Source: CAWJHE01 sp964614855
GTDB taxonomy: Bacteria > Chloroflexota > Anaerolineae > Anaerolineales > UBA4823
Assembly (NCBI GenBank): GCA_964614855.1
Contig: CAZTMX010000014.1
Location: 1-26,155 of the forward strand
Reading direction: 5' to 3'
DNA: 26,155 nucleotides
Shown here piece by piece: positions 7,255-14,734 of this stretch. The translations under genes and the position numbers were made by a program. The notes under the pieces were generated by a model. That model had not been told where the DNA came from. It saw only the letters and a program-made list of their open reading frames with translations, and made no database searches. Each line of letters begins with the position of its first letter. Position 1 is the stretch's first letter.

Positions 7255-8501
7255 TGGATAGTATCGATATCACGACCCAAGGGAAACCAGTTTCCAACCT
7301 GCCCCGCAGACAGCGAACAGGAAAAATGTGGCAGGTTGTTTTTATGGCTTCTACCCTGGTGGGCATCATCACGCTCATTGCACTGCTGGCTTCGGTGATC
7401 AACCAATCTTTCGGATATGTAGCCCTGGAAAACAAGGTCGATCCCGACAGCCTGGCGGTAAACGGTGTGCCGCTGCATGAACTGCCGAAAGAAGAATTAC
7501 TGCGCATCCTCAAAGAAAACATCTCAGCGGGGCTCTTTCGCCGCTACGAAACAGAAAAACCTTTCCAGGAACGAGAGGCGGAAGAGATTTTGCTGTTGAT
7601 CGAAGAAAAAGTGATCGAACCAGAGATCATCAATACCTGGCTGCTGAATGAATCCATCCTGAACGCACAGAACATTCGCACTCAATTGGCTGAAACCAAC
7701 CCCAAAGCCGAACTGGTTTTCCGCTCTTGGGTGAACTCAAATATGCTGCGAAACCCACAGTCCAGCCAACCTTTAAGCGCAGGGGTGCGCACTGCAATTT
7801 TGGGTTCCTTATGGACGATCGCGGTCACCATCTTATTTGCCTTCCCCATTGGTGTTGGCGCAGCCATATACCTGGAAGAATATGCCAGCGAAAACCTGGT
7901 GAACGGCATCATCCGCACAAATATCAATAACCTGGCCGGGGTGCCGTCGATCATCTACGGTATGCTTGGTCTGGCGATCTTTGTGCGCACGCTGGAGCCG
8001 CTGACCAGCGGTGTGGCGCTGGGGTTCGCCGCACCTGGTACTGCCAATGGGCGCACAATCCTGTCCGCCGGGCTGACGCTGGGACTGCTGATCTTGCCAC
8101 TGCTGATTATCAACGCACAAGAATCCATCCGGGCTGTGCCAATTTCAATACGCCAGGCCAGTTACGGCCTGGGCGCTACCCGCTGGCAGACGGTGTGGCA
8201 CCATGTGCTGCCCAACGCCATGCCTGGGATTCTCACCGGAACAATCCTGTCAATCTCGCGCGCTATCGGGGAAACAGCTCCCCTGGTGGTGGTTGGCGCA
8301 GCCACATTTATTTCTTTTGATCCAGACGGCTTATTTTCAAAGTTTACAACCTTACCCATACAGATTTACCAGTGGACCGCCCGGCCGCAGGCGGAGTTCC
8401 GCCACCTGGCAGCAGGGGCGATCTTGATCCTGCTGCTCCTGCTGCTCAGCCTCAATGCTACAGCCATTTTGATGCGCAACCGCCTGCAGAAGAAGATATA
8501 G
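7254..8501 (+). CDS. pstA: Phosphate ABC transporter permease PstA (second copy) with enlarged external loop
   Basis: Permease subunit of the second Pst system, 415 residues against roughly 290 for a standard PstA. The extra length sits after membrane helix 1 (about 22-50): residues about 51-177 are hydrophilic and helical, rich in Glu/Lys/Leu with motifs such as LPKEELLRIL and EREAEEILLLIEEK, before the standard permease core begins with the second helix (about 178-205). The EAA region IRQASYGLGATRWQTVWHHV and SRAIGETAP are normal. The ATG at 7254 uses the A of the pstC stop, giving tight coupling; the TTG at 7251 is an artefact alternative. Helix topology would place the extra domain outside the membrane, where it could touch PstS; this is inference. 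Confidence 0.9.
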   Translation: MDSIDITTQGKPVSNLPRRQRTGKMWQVVFMASTLVGIITLIALLASVINQSFGYVALENKVDPDSLAVNGVPLHELPKEELLRILKENISAGLFRRYETEKPFQEREAEEILLLIEEKVIEPEIINTWLLNESILNAQNIRTQLAETNPKAELVFRSWVNSNMLRNPQSSQPLSAGVRTAILGSLWTIAVTILFAFPIGVGAAIYLEEYASENLVNGIIRTNINNLAGVPSIIYGMLGLAIFVRTLEPLTSGVALGFAAPGTANGRTILSAGLTLGLLILPLLIINAQESIRAVPISIRQASYGLGATRWQTVWHHVLPNAMPGILTGTILSISRAIGETAPLVVVGAATFISFDPDGLFSKFTTLPIQIYQWTARPQAEFRHLAAGAILILLLLLLSLNATAILMRNRLQKKI

Positions 8502-8531
8502 GGAATGGATGAAACATCCCATCCCTTTTTT
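8501..8531 (+). terminator. Terminator-like hairpin with T-run between pstA2 and pstB2
   Basis: Beginning at the last base of the pstA stop, GGGA (8501-8504) and GGATG (8507-8511 region) fold back on CATCC and TCCC with two internal mismatches and a 3-base loop, and a run of six T follows at 8526-8531. This has the form of an intrinsic terminator, but pstB follows only 40 bases later on the same strand, so it is probably an attenuator. No clear new promoter is visible in the gap. Confidence 0.45.
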
Positions 8532-8570
8532 CGTACACTGTATTGAACTAAGTTTTAGGAAGAATGAATT

Positions 8571-9395
8571 ATGTCAACATCACCGAATCTGATCTCACCA
8601 GCCGCCGCCAGGGCACAGCCCACTTCCAACGGTAAGTTCGCCCTGCAAGTAAACGATCTAAACGTCTTCTACGGGCAATTTCAGGCGGTAAAAAATGTCA
8701 GTTTGAATATTGAAGAAAGAAAAATCACTGCCATGATCGGACCTTCTGGCTGCGGGAAGAGCACCGTGTTGCGAGCCTTCAACCGCATGAACGACCTGGT
8801 ACCCTCTGCCCGTGTCGAAGGGCGTGTGCTTTTTCAGAACCAGGATATCTACCAACCAGATATTGATCCAGTGGAAGTAAGAAAACACATCGGCATGGTT
8901 TTTCAGAAACCCAACCCATTTCCGAAAAGCATTTATGAAAATGTGGCCTGGGGTGCGCGTATCAATGGTTACACCGGAAATATGAGCGAGCTTGTCGAAG
9001 AATCTCTGCATGCAGCTGCGCTCTGGGATGAGGTTAAAGACAAACTTCACCAAAGCGGTTTGTCGCTTTCAGGCGGTCAGCAGCAGCGGTTGTGCATCGC
9101 TCGCACCATCGCTATCAAGCCGGATATTATCTTAATGGACGAACCGGCTTCGGCACTGGACCCGTTGGCCACACTAAAAATAGAAGAATTAATGCGCGAT
9201 TTGGCGCAAGACTACACTATAATAGTGGTGACACATAACATGCAGCAAGCAGCGCGCGTTTCAGACTACACAGCCTTTTTTACCATCAATGAGGATCGCG
9301 CGGGTTTCTTAATGGAATATGGTCCAACGACGCAGATATTTACCAATCCAAAACAAAAAGTGACCGAAGACTATATCACGGGCCGTTTCGGTTAA
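8571..9395 (+). CDS. pstB: Phosphate ABC transporter ATP-binding protein PstB (second copy)
   Basis: Canonical PstB of 274 residues that energises the second Pst system. Seen: Walker A GPSGCGKST (57-65), Q-loop VFQKPNPFPKSIYENVAWG with the glutamine intact, signature LSGGQQQRLCIARTIAIKP, Walker B LMDEPASALDP (PTSALDP in most relatives) and switch histidine VTHNMQQAARVSDYTAFF. An N-terminal extension of about 25 Ser/Ala/Pro/Thr-rich residues precedes the ATPase core. The ATG at 8571 follows an AGGAAG ribosome site near 8556. A second ATG at 8564 is out of the preferred spacing. The gene is followed by phoU after 27 bases. Compare the divergent first PstB, which lacks the Q-loop glutamine. Confidence 0.94.
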   Translation: MSTSPNLISPAAARAQPTSNGKFALQVNDLNVFYGQFQAVKNVSLNIEERKITAMIGPSGCGKSTVLRAFNRMNDLVPSARVEGRVLFQNQDIYQPDIDPVEVRKHIGMVFQKPNPFPKSIYENVAWGARINGYTGNMSELVEESLHAAALWDEVKDKLHQSGLSLSGGQQQRLCIARTIAIKPDIILMDEPASALDPLATLKIEELMRDLAQDYTIIVVTHNMQQAARVSDYTAFFTINEDRAGFLMEYGPTTQIFTNPKQKVTEDYITGRFG

Positions 9396-9422
9396 AATAA
9401 CAGTACAGTTGAGGATATTGAT

Positions 9423-10106
9423 ATGGCAAGAGAAATATTAGATCGTAGAATTCGCTACCTCCTGGATGAAGTACTGGTGCTGGATAGCATGATAGAAGAT
9501 GCCACCATCGGCGCAGTAACCGCGCTCAAGGACCGTGATGCAGATACAGCCCGGCGGATCTATGCAGGCGATTCGCAGGTAAATGCAAAACGTTTTGAAT
9601 TGGAAAACGATATCATGATCACGATCGCCACCCAACAGCCAATCATGGCTGGTGATTTGCGTTTGTTGGCCTCCCTGCTGGAGGTCGTTGGAGAACTCGA
9701 GCGTATGGGGGATTATGCCAAAGGAATCGCAAAAATTGCCATCCTCACCAGCGACCAACCGCCTGTGAAACCGCTGGTGGATATCCCCAAAATGGGCGAA
9801 ATTGTGGTCTCAATGATGCACCGCGCCGTTGGAGCTTTTCTTAACCTGGATATCGAAACTGCCAGGGCGATTCCGCGCGAAGATGACCAGATTGATGATT
9901 TATACAACCGCGTTTACCGTGACCTGGTGAACATTATGATCAAAGACCCTTCGGTGATCGACCGCGCCAATCACTTAATGTGGGCTGCCCACAACCTGGA
10001 ACGAATGGCAGATCGCGTTACCAATATTTGCGAACGCACCATTTACGTTGCTACTGGAGAATTGAGCGAAATCGACAAGTCTGATGATGAAAAATTTATA
10101 AAATAA
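9423..10106 (+). CDS. phoU: Phosphate signalling regulator PhoU
   Basis: Cytoplasmic helical-bundle protein of 227 residues that mediates between the Pst transporter and PhoR and keeps the regulon off when phosphate is plentiful. Two PhoU repeats are visible, each with its metal-binding-type motif: ELERMGDYAKGI (about 91-102) and NLERMADRVTNICE (about 192-205). The ATG at 9423 has a GAGG ribosome site at 9411-9414. The last residues are charged (DKSDDEKFIK). It lies at the usual end of a pst operon, but the next same-strand gene starts only 11 bases later, so transcription may run on into the zinc-ribbon and radical SAM cassette. Confidence 0.94.
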   Translation: MAREILDRRIRYLLDEVLVLDSMIEDATIGAVTALKDRDADTARRIYAGDSQVNAKRFELENDIMITIATQQPIMAGDLRLLASLLEVVGELERMGDYAKGIAKIAILTSDQPPVKPLVDIPKMGEIVVSMMHRAVGAFLNLDIETARAIPREDDQIDDLYNRVYRDLVNIMIKDPSVIDRANHLMWAAHNLERMADRVTNICERTIYVATGELSEIDKSDDEKFIK

Positions 10107-10117
10107 AAGAGGTAAAT

Positions 10118-10480
10118 ATGTCCGCAATCCGTATCATCGCTTACATTGCTGCTGCTATCCTGATCTTCTTTGGCGTGCTGTTTATCTGGGGGGCGTTCGA
10201 TCCCAGCGGTTCGACCGGATGGATTATTATCGGGCTGATCAGCATCGGGATCGGTTTTGGACTGATCTGGTTTGGCAACCGGCAAAAAGCCGCGCAGGCC
10301 GCCAACCAGGTGACCTTACAGGTCGATTTACCCGCAAATGTCACCCTGGATACCTTCAAGTGCCAGTCTTGCGGAGGCTCTTTATCCCCCGAGAACGTGA
10401 AAATGGTGGCTGGAGCGCCGGTTGTCTCTTGCCCGTACTGCAATACAACCTACCAGCTTACTGAAGAACCCAAGTGGTAA
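10118..10480 (+). CDS. Small two-helix membrane protein with C-terminal zinc ribbon
   Basis: Unrecognised protein of 120 residues. Two hydrophobic helices at about residues 5-25 and 31-51, with a short GSTGW turn between them, are followed by a basic/polar stretch and a C-terminal zinc ribbon with two CxxC knuckles (CQSCGG near 86-91 and CPYCNT near 108-113). The topology suggests a short hairpin in the membrane with the zinc ribbon in the cytoplasm. The ATG at 10118 follows an AGAGGT ribosome site. It is 11 bases after phoU and 14 bases before the DUF2207-like gene, so it is likely co-expressed with the latter. A zinc-ribbon partner could act in binding or assembly; no function is assigned. 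Confidence 0.75.
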   Translation: MSAIRIIAYIAAAILIFFGVLFIWGAFDPSGSTGWIIIGLISIGIGFGLIWFGNRQKAAQAANQVTLQVDLPANVTLDTFKCQSCGGSLSPENVKMVAGAPVVSCPYCNTTYQLTEEPKW

Positions 10481-10494
10481 CCAGGAGAAATCCA

Positions 10495-12195
10495 ATGAAA
10501 TTCTGGCGCTTCCTCTCAGCATTTCTGGTATTTTCACTGCTTTTTATCTTCACTGGTGATGCGCTGGCGCAAACCTACTTGTTCAGCATGGACCAGCTGA
10601 CAGTTCATGTCTACTGGCAAGAAGACGGCAGCGTGGCACTCGCTTACGAATTCATTTTATCCAACGATCCATCTGCGGACAATATTGATTATGTGGATGT
10701 TGGTCTGCCAAACAGCAATTTTGATATCAGCCGGATGAGTGCAGATGTGGACGGCAATCCGGTGTATGATATCTCCAGCTCGGGATACATGGGCGACGGC
10801 AGCGGTGTCGCCATCGGTTTGGGTCCTTATGCCATCCGTCCAGGAAAAACCGGGACGGTGCACTTCTTTGCTGAGGGGATTACGGGTGTCTTGTATCCGG
10901 ACAGCCAAGAAGATCAATATGCCAGTGGGGTTTTTGCCCCGGTGTATTTTGGCAAGCAGTACCTGACCGGCGATACCGACATGATGGTGATCTTTCACCT
11001 GCCGCCCGGGGTAAAGAGTGAAGAACCGCGCTGGCACGCCTCTCCTTCCGGCTGGCCGAGTGAACCGGTTGCCGGGATGGATGAAGACGGGCGGGTAACT
11101 TACACCTGGGCCAATCCAAACGCCAAAGGCTATATCTACTACGAATTTGGAGCATCTTTTCCCACAATTTACATTCCAGAATCAACTGTCAAGAGCCCCG
11201 GCTTTCTTGAAAGAATTGGTTTATCCTTCGATGACTTTTTTGGATATCTGCTTTGTTGTGGGATAGGGTTTTTCATCATCTTGATCAGCGGGCTTTCAGC
11301 AAATGCTGCGAACAAGCGCAAAATGCAGTATCTGCCGCCAAAGATGGCCATTGAAGGCCACGGCATCAAGCGCGGGCTGACAGCAGTTGAGAGCGCGATC
11401 CTGCTCGAACAACCGATGGATAAAATCCTGACCATGATTTTGTTTGCAACCATCAAGAAAGGCGCAGCTGAAGTCGCCACAAAAGAACCGCTGGCATTAA
11501 AAATGACACAACCTGCGCCTGAAGGCTTACAGGAATACGAGACCATGTTCCTGGAGGCCTTTAGCACTGAAAACAAGAAGGAACGGCGGAAAAAATTACA
11601 AGATTTGATGATCGCCCTGGTGAAGAGCGTCACCGCAAAAATGAAAGGCTTTAGTCGCAAAGAGACCATCGCCTACTACAAGGGCATCGTGGAACGCGCC
11701 TGGAAACAGGTAGAACAAGCCCAGACACCGGAAGTAAAAAGCGCAAAGTACGACGAAGTGATGGAATGGACCATGATGGACAGGGATTACGAAGACCGCA
11801 CGCGCGAGGTCTTCCGCACGGGTCCGATTTACGTGCCCACATGGTGGGGACGCTACGACCCAGGCTTTGGCCGCGCGAGCAGCACAACTGTATCCACCGG
11901 CGCGCCGGCAAGCGGCGGCAGCTCCAGCTCTCCCAGCATGAGCATGCCCTCGTTACCAGGTTCATCCTTTGCGGCTTCGGTGATCGGCGGTGTACAGAGC
12001 TTCTCCTCTGGGGTGATCGGCAACATTAACGATTTCACCAGCGGCGTCACCAGCAGGACCAATCCCATCCCGGTGAGCACCAGCACCAGCCGCCCGCCCG
12101 GCAGCTTCCGCAGTGGTGGCGGTGGTGGCAGCAGCTGCGCCTGTGCCTGCGCATGTGCGGGCTGCGCCTGCGCCTGCGCAGGGGGTGGACGCTAA
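10495..12195 (+). CDS. DUF2207-like membrane protein with C-terminal Cys-Ala repeat tail
   Basis: Protein of 566 residues. The ATG at 10495 is chosen because AGGAGAAA (10482-10489) precedes it and it yields a clean signal peptide (about 1-26, ending DALAQ); the GTG at 10474 overlaps the previous stop. An extracytoplasmic beta-rich domain (27-235) resembles the N-terminal part of DUF2207 (YciQ-type) proteins. A membrane helix follows (about 249-267, containing a CC pair), then a soluble, mainly helical region (about 275-460) and a Ser/Gly/Pro-rich stretch. The last 19 residues are the striking part: (CA)4, G, (CA)3, GGGR, starting at residue 548. The next gene, a radical SAM enzyme with a peptide-recognition domain, starts 3 bases later, so this protein is the best candidate for its substrate. 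The biochemical role of DUF2207 is unknown to me. Confidence 0.8.
   Translation: MKFWRFLSAFLVFSLLFIFTGDALAQTYLFSMDQLTVHVYWQEDGSVALAYEFILSNDPSADNIDYVDVGLPNSNFDISRMSADVDGNPVYDISSSGYMGDGSGVAIGLGPYAIRPGKTGTVHFFAEGITGVLYPDSQEDQYASGVFAPVYFGKQYLTGDTDMMVIFHLPPGVKSEEPRWHASPSGWPSEPVAGMDEDGRVTYTWANPNAKGYIYYEFGASFPTIYIPESTVKSPGFLERIGLSFDDFFGYLLCCGIGFFIILISGLSANAANKRKMQYLPPKMAIEGHGIKRGLTAVESAILLEQPMDKILTMILFATIKKGAAEVATKEPLALKMTQPAPEGLQEYETMFLEAFSTENKKERRKKLQDLMIALVKSVTAKMKGFSRKETIAYYKGIVERAWKQVEQAQTPEVKSAKYDEVMEWTMMDRDYEDRTREVFRTGPIYVPTWWGRYDPGFGRASSTTVSTGAPASGGSSSSPSMSMPSLPGSSFAASVIGGVQSFSSGVIGNINDFTSGVTSRTNPIPVSTSTSRPPGSFRSGGGGGSSCACACACAGCACACAGGGR
12136..12192 (+). other. Cys-Ala repeat tail, candidate modification site
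   Basis: These codons encode seven cysteines alternating with alanine, split four and three by one glycine and closed by GGGR. Cysteine codons mix tgc and tgt, and alanine codons mix gcc, gca and gcg, so the pattern is held at the protein level rather than being simple DNA slippage. A poly-Gly/Ser lead-in is encoded just before it. Alternating Cys-X tails can suit thioether or other cross-linking by radical SAM enzymes, or metal binding. Confidence 0.7.
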
Positions 12196-12198
12196 GGA

Positions 12199-13551
12199 AT
12201 GCGCAATCCCTTCCGCCGCCCACAGGCTCCAGCCGCCAACCCCGGTCTGTACCATTACCGCTTTGAATTTGAAGACGGTCACAGCCGGGTGCATTTGCGT
12301 CTGGATGCTGATGGGTCGGGGCTGCTCATCGTGGACGCCAACCGGGTGGTGCATCTCAACCCCACTGCGGCTTTGATGGCTTTCCATATCCTTGAAAAAA
12401 CGCCCATCAACCAGGCGCTCGGTGCAGTTCTATCTGCCTTTACGGTACACAAGAACCAGGCACGAGTAGACTATACGCAAATCGAAGAGCAAATCCAGGA
12501 GCTCATCCACCCTGATGGTCTGTGCCCGGTACACGACCTGGATTTGGAGATTAACGCCCCATTTAGCGCCAGACCCTCTGCACCCTACCGCATGGACCTG
12601 GCGATCACCTACCGCTGCAACAATGAATGCACACACTGCTACAACGCCCGCCCAAGGTCCTTTCCAGAAATGGACACCCAGCAGTGGAAGCGCATCCTGG
12701 ATGACCTGTGGCAGTTAGGCATCCCGCATATCGTTTTTACCGGCGGCGAACCCACCCTGCGCTCTGACCTGGTTGAATTGGTGGCGCATGCCCAGGCGAA
12801 CGGTCAGATTTGCGGGATCAACACCAACGGGCGCCGCCTGAGCGACGCCAGCTTTGTACAAGCTTTGGCCGATGCAGGGCTGGACCATGTGCAGATCACG
12901 CTCGAATCACACGATCCTAAAATACACGACGCCATGGTTGCCTGCAAAGGCGCCTGGAAGCAGACGGTTGCTGGCATCCGCAATGTGCTGGAAAGCAAGC
13001 TGTATGTGATGACCAACACTACCATGCTGCAGAATAACAGTCCTTTCATGGCGCAAACTCTGGATTTCCTGGCGGCGCAAGGTGTTCCAACGGTCGGTTT
13101 AAACGCCCTGATCTACTCGGGACACGGCGCAGAAGTAGGAACCGGGTTGAAGGAAAGCGATTTGCCCGCGCTGCTGGACATGGCTCGCCAGAAAACGGAT
13201 GAGCACAACCAGCGGCTGATCTGGTACACCCCCACCCAGTACTGCCATTTTGATCCGGTACAGATGCAGCTGGGCGTCAAAGGCTGCACAGCCGCGCTCT
13301 ATAACATGTGTATCGAGCCGGACGGCAGCGTGCTGCCTTGCCAGTCTTATTACCAGCCCTTGGGAAATATCCTGGCTGATCCCTGGGATAGCATCTGGAA
13401 CCACGAGCTGGCGGTCAGCCTGCGCGAACGGAAAAATCTGCCAGAAAAATGTCACGATTGCGCGCTGCTGCCTGAATGCGGCGGCGGCTGCCCGCTGTAT
13501 GCAGCACACAGCCTGGAAAACCAGGAACAAGTACTTATTCGCGAGGTTTGA
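12199..13551 (+). CDS. Radical SAM/SPASM peptide-modifying enzyme with N-terminal PqqD-like domain
   Basis: Predicted peptide-modifying radical SAM enzyme, 450 residues. Residues about 14-95 resemble PqqD, the RiPP recognition element, including the hallmark VVHLNPTAALMAFHIL. The radical SAM core has the [4Fe-4S] ligands C140, C144 and C147 in RCNNECTHCYN, and the SAM-binding FTGGEPTLR. The C-terminal SPASM/twitch region carries seven further cysteines (C363, C371, C381, C418, C421, C427, C431) able to hold auxiliary clusters. Enzymes of this architecture install thioether or carbon-carbon links in, or otherwise mature, ribosomal peptides. It starts 3 bases after the Cys-Ala tail gene and ends 2 bases before a degenerate paralogue, so all are one transcription unit. 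Coding in tandem with the tail suggests the tail as substrate; this is inference. Confidence 0.88.
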   Translation: MRNPFRRPQAPAANPGLYHYRFEFEDGHSRVHLRLDADGSGLLIVDANRVVHLNPTAALMAFHILEKTPINQALGAVLSAFTVHKNQARVDYTQIEEQIQELIHPDGLCPVHDLDLEINAPFSARPSAPYRMDLAITYRCNNECTHCYNARPRSFPEMDTQQWKRILDDLWQLGIPHIVFTGGEPTLRSDLVELVAHAQANGQICGINTNGRRLSDASFVQALADAGLDHVQITLESHDPKIHDAMVACKGAWKQTVAGIRNVLESKLYVMTNTTMLQNNSPFMAQTLDFLAAQGVPTVGLNALIYSGHGAEVGTGLKESDLPALLDMARQKTDEHNQRLIWYTPTQYCHFDPVQMQLGVKGCTAALYNMCIEPDGSVLPCQSYYQPLGNILADPWDSIWNHELAVSLRERKNLPEKCHDCALLPECGGGCPLYAAHSLENQEQVLIREV

Positions 13552-13553
13552 AA

Positions 13554-14717
13554 ATGACTAACCTAATCACACCGATCCGCCGTTGGCTTACACCTATCCA
13601 CCCCCTGGCGCCAGGGATGTATCATTACCAATCACCAGCTGCAGACCCGCGTAATTACCGCCTGCACCTGCGGCTGGAGGTGGACGGCAGCGGTTTATTG
13701 ATCTTGAATGCCGCCACCGTGCTGCATCTGAACCAGACTGCGGCAGAATACGCCTATTACCTGGTGAAGAACTGGCACGCCGACCGCGTGGCGGAAGAGA
13801 TGTCCTACCGCTACAAAGTTGAGCGAGCACAGGCCAAGGAGGATTACCAGACACTGGTGGATCGCATCCAGACCCTGGTAAATTCGCCCGATCTCGACCC
13901 GGTGACCTTCCTGGATATCGAACGCCGGGCGCCGTTTTCCGGCTCACTCTCTGCACCATACCGCCTGGATTGCGCCCTGACTTACCGGGTTTCACCAGGG
14001 GAAGCCGGCACGCCGCTGCAGGTCGCGCCTGTGGAGCGGGTGAAAAACGAGCTCAATACCACCGAGTGGATGCATATCATGGATAAAGCCTGGGATGTGG
14101 GTGTCCCGCATATCGTCTTTACCGGCGGTGAGCCCACGCTGCGCCAGGATTTGGTGCAATTGATCGCCCACGGAGAAGCCAACGGGCAGGTGACAGGGTT
14201 GATCAGCGACGGTCTGCGCCTGGCAGACAAGGCTTACCTGGATGAGCTGCTGCAAACCGGGCTGGATCACTTGATGATCGTGCTGCAACCGCAAAACCCT
14301 GCTACCTGGAAAGCCCTGGAAAATGCACTGGTGGATGATCTTTTTGTCGCCGTGCATCTGACATTGGATCAAAACAACTTTGCACAGCTCAATGTCTTGC
14401 TCAAAAACTTGGCGTCTTCAGGCGTCAAAGCAATTTCTGTCAGCGCCGTCTCAAAAGACCTGGCCGTCCAGCTGGAAGCGCTGCGCCAGGCGATCGCCCA
14501 GGCAGACCTGGAGCTGGTTTGGAACCTGCCAGTGCCCTATTCAGGGCTGCACCCGGTGGCACTGGAGACAGGCGGCGTGGAGACGCCTGCTGGAGCCGGT
14601 TCTGCGTTTCTGTACATAGAACCCGATGGAGATGTGCTACCTGCACAAGAGATCAACCGGGTGTTGGGGAATTTCTTGAGCGAGGATTGGGACGCTATCC
14701 ACCGGCGCGGCATCTAA
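13554..14717 (+). CDS. Degenerate radical SAM paralogue (pseudoenzyme) with PqqD-like domain
   Basis: Protein of 387 residues, clearly homologous along its length to the preceding enzyme: the PqqD-like N-terminus (LHLNQTAAEYAYYLV), the core FTGGEPTLRQDLV and the end region YIEPDGDVLPAQE. All cluster ligands are gone. The CxxxCxxC positions read V146, E150 and T153, the SPASM cysteines are replaced (for example PCQ to PAQ), and the final cysteine-rich 60 residues are missing. Only one cysteine remains (in LDCALTY). The frame is intact and no frameshift was found, so it is not a decaying pseudogene. It probably binds the peptide or SAM without catalysis and may chaperone the active enzyme. The ATG at 13554 has GAGG at 13543-13546; the longer upstream frame overlaps the previous gene and is rejected. 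Confidence 0.82.
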   Translation: MTNLITPIRRWLTPIHPLAPGMYHYQSPAADPRNYRLHLRLEVDGSGLLILNAATVLHLNQTAAEYAYYLVKNWHADRVAEEMSYRYKVERAQAKEDYQTLVDRIQTLVNSPDLDPVTFLDIERRAPFSGSLSAPYRLDCALTYRVSPGEAGTPLQVAPVERVKNELNTTEWMHIMDKAWDVGVPHIVFTGGEPTLRQDLVQLIAHGEANGQVTGLISDGLRLADKAYLDELLQTGLDHLMIVLQPQNPATWKALENALVDDLFVAVHLTLDQNNFAQLNVLLKNLASSGVKAISVSAVSKDLAVQLEALRQAIAQADLELVWNLPVPYSGLHPVALETGGVETPAGAGSAFLYIEPDGDVLPAQEINRVLGNFLSEDWDAIHRRGI

Positions 14718-14734
14718 GGGCTGTAAAAGGGAAC

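Noticed and set aside
12113..12376. Overlapping Ala/Pro-rich open frame
   Set aside because: Shadow frame of the Cys-Ala tail and the start of the radical SAM gene; no ribosome site.
13554..14717. Radical SAM paralogue as a frameshifted pseudogene
   Set aside because: The frame is intact and similarity runs through to the end. No SPASM-like cysteine motif appears in the other frames just after 14717.
14519..14734. Longer methyltransferase beginning at 14519
   Set aside because: The extra 72 residues overlap the radical SAM paralogue, are rich in Arg/Cys/Gly like a shadow frame, and the ATG at 14735 has a ribosome site.
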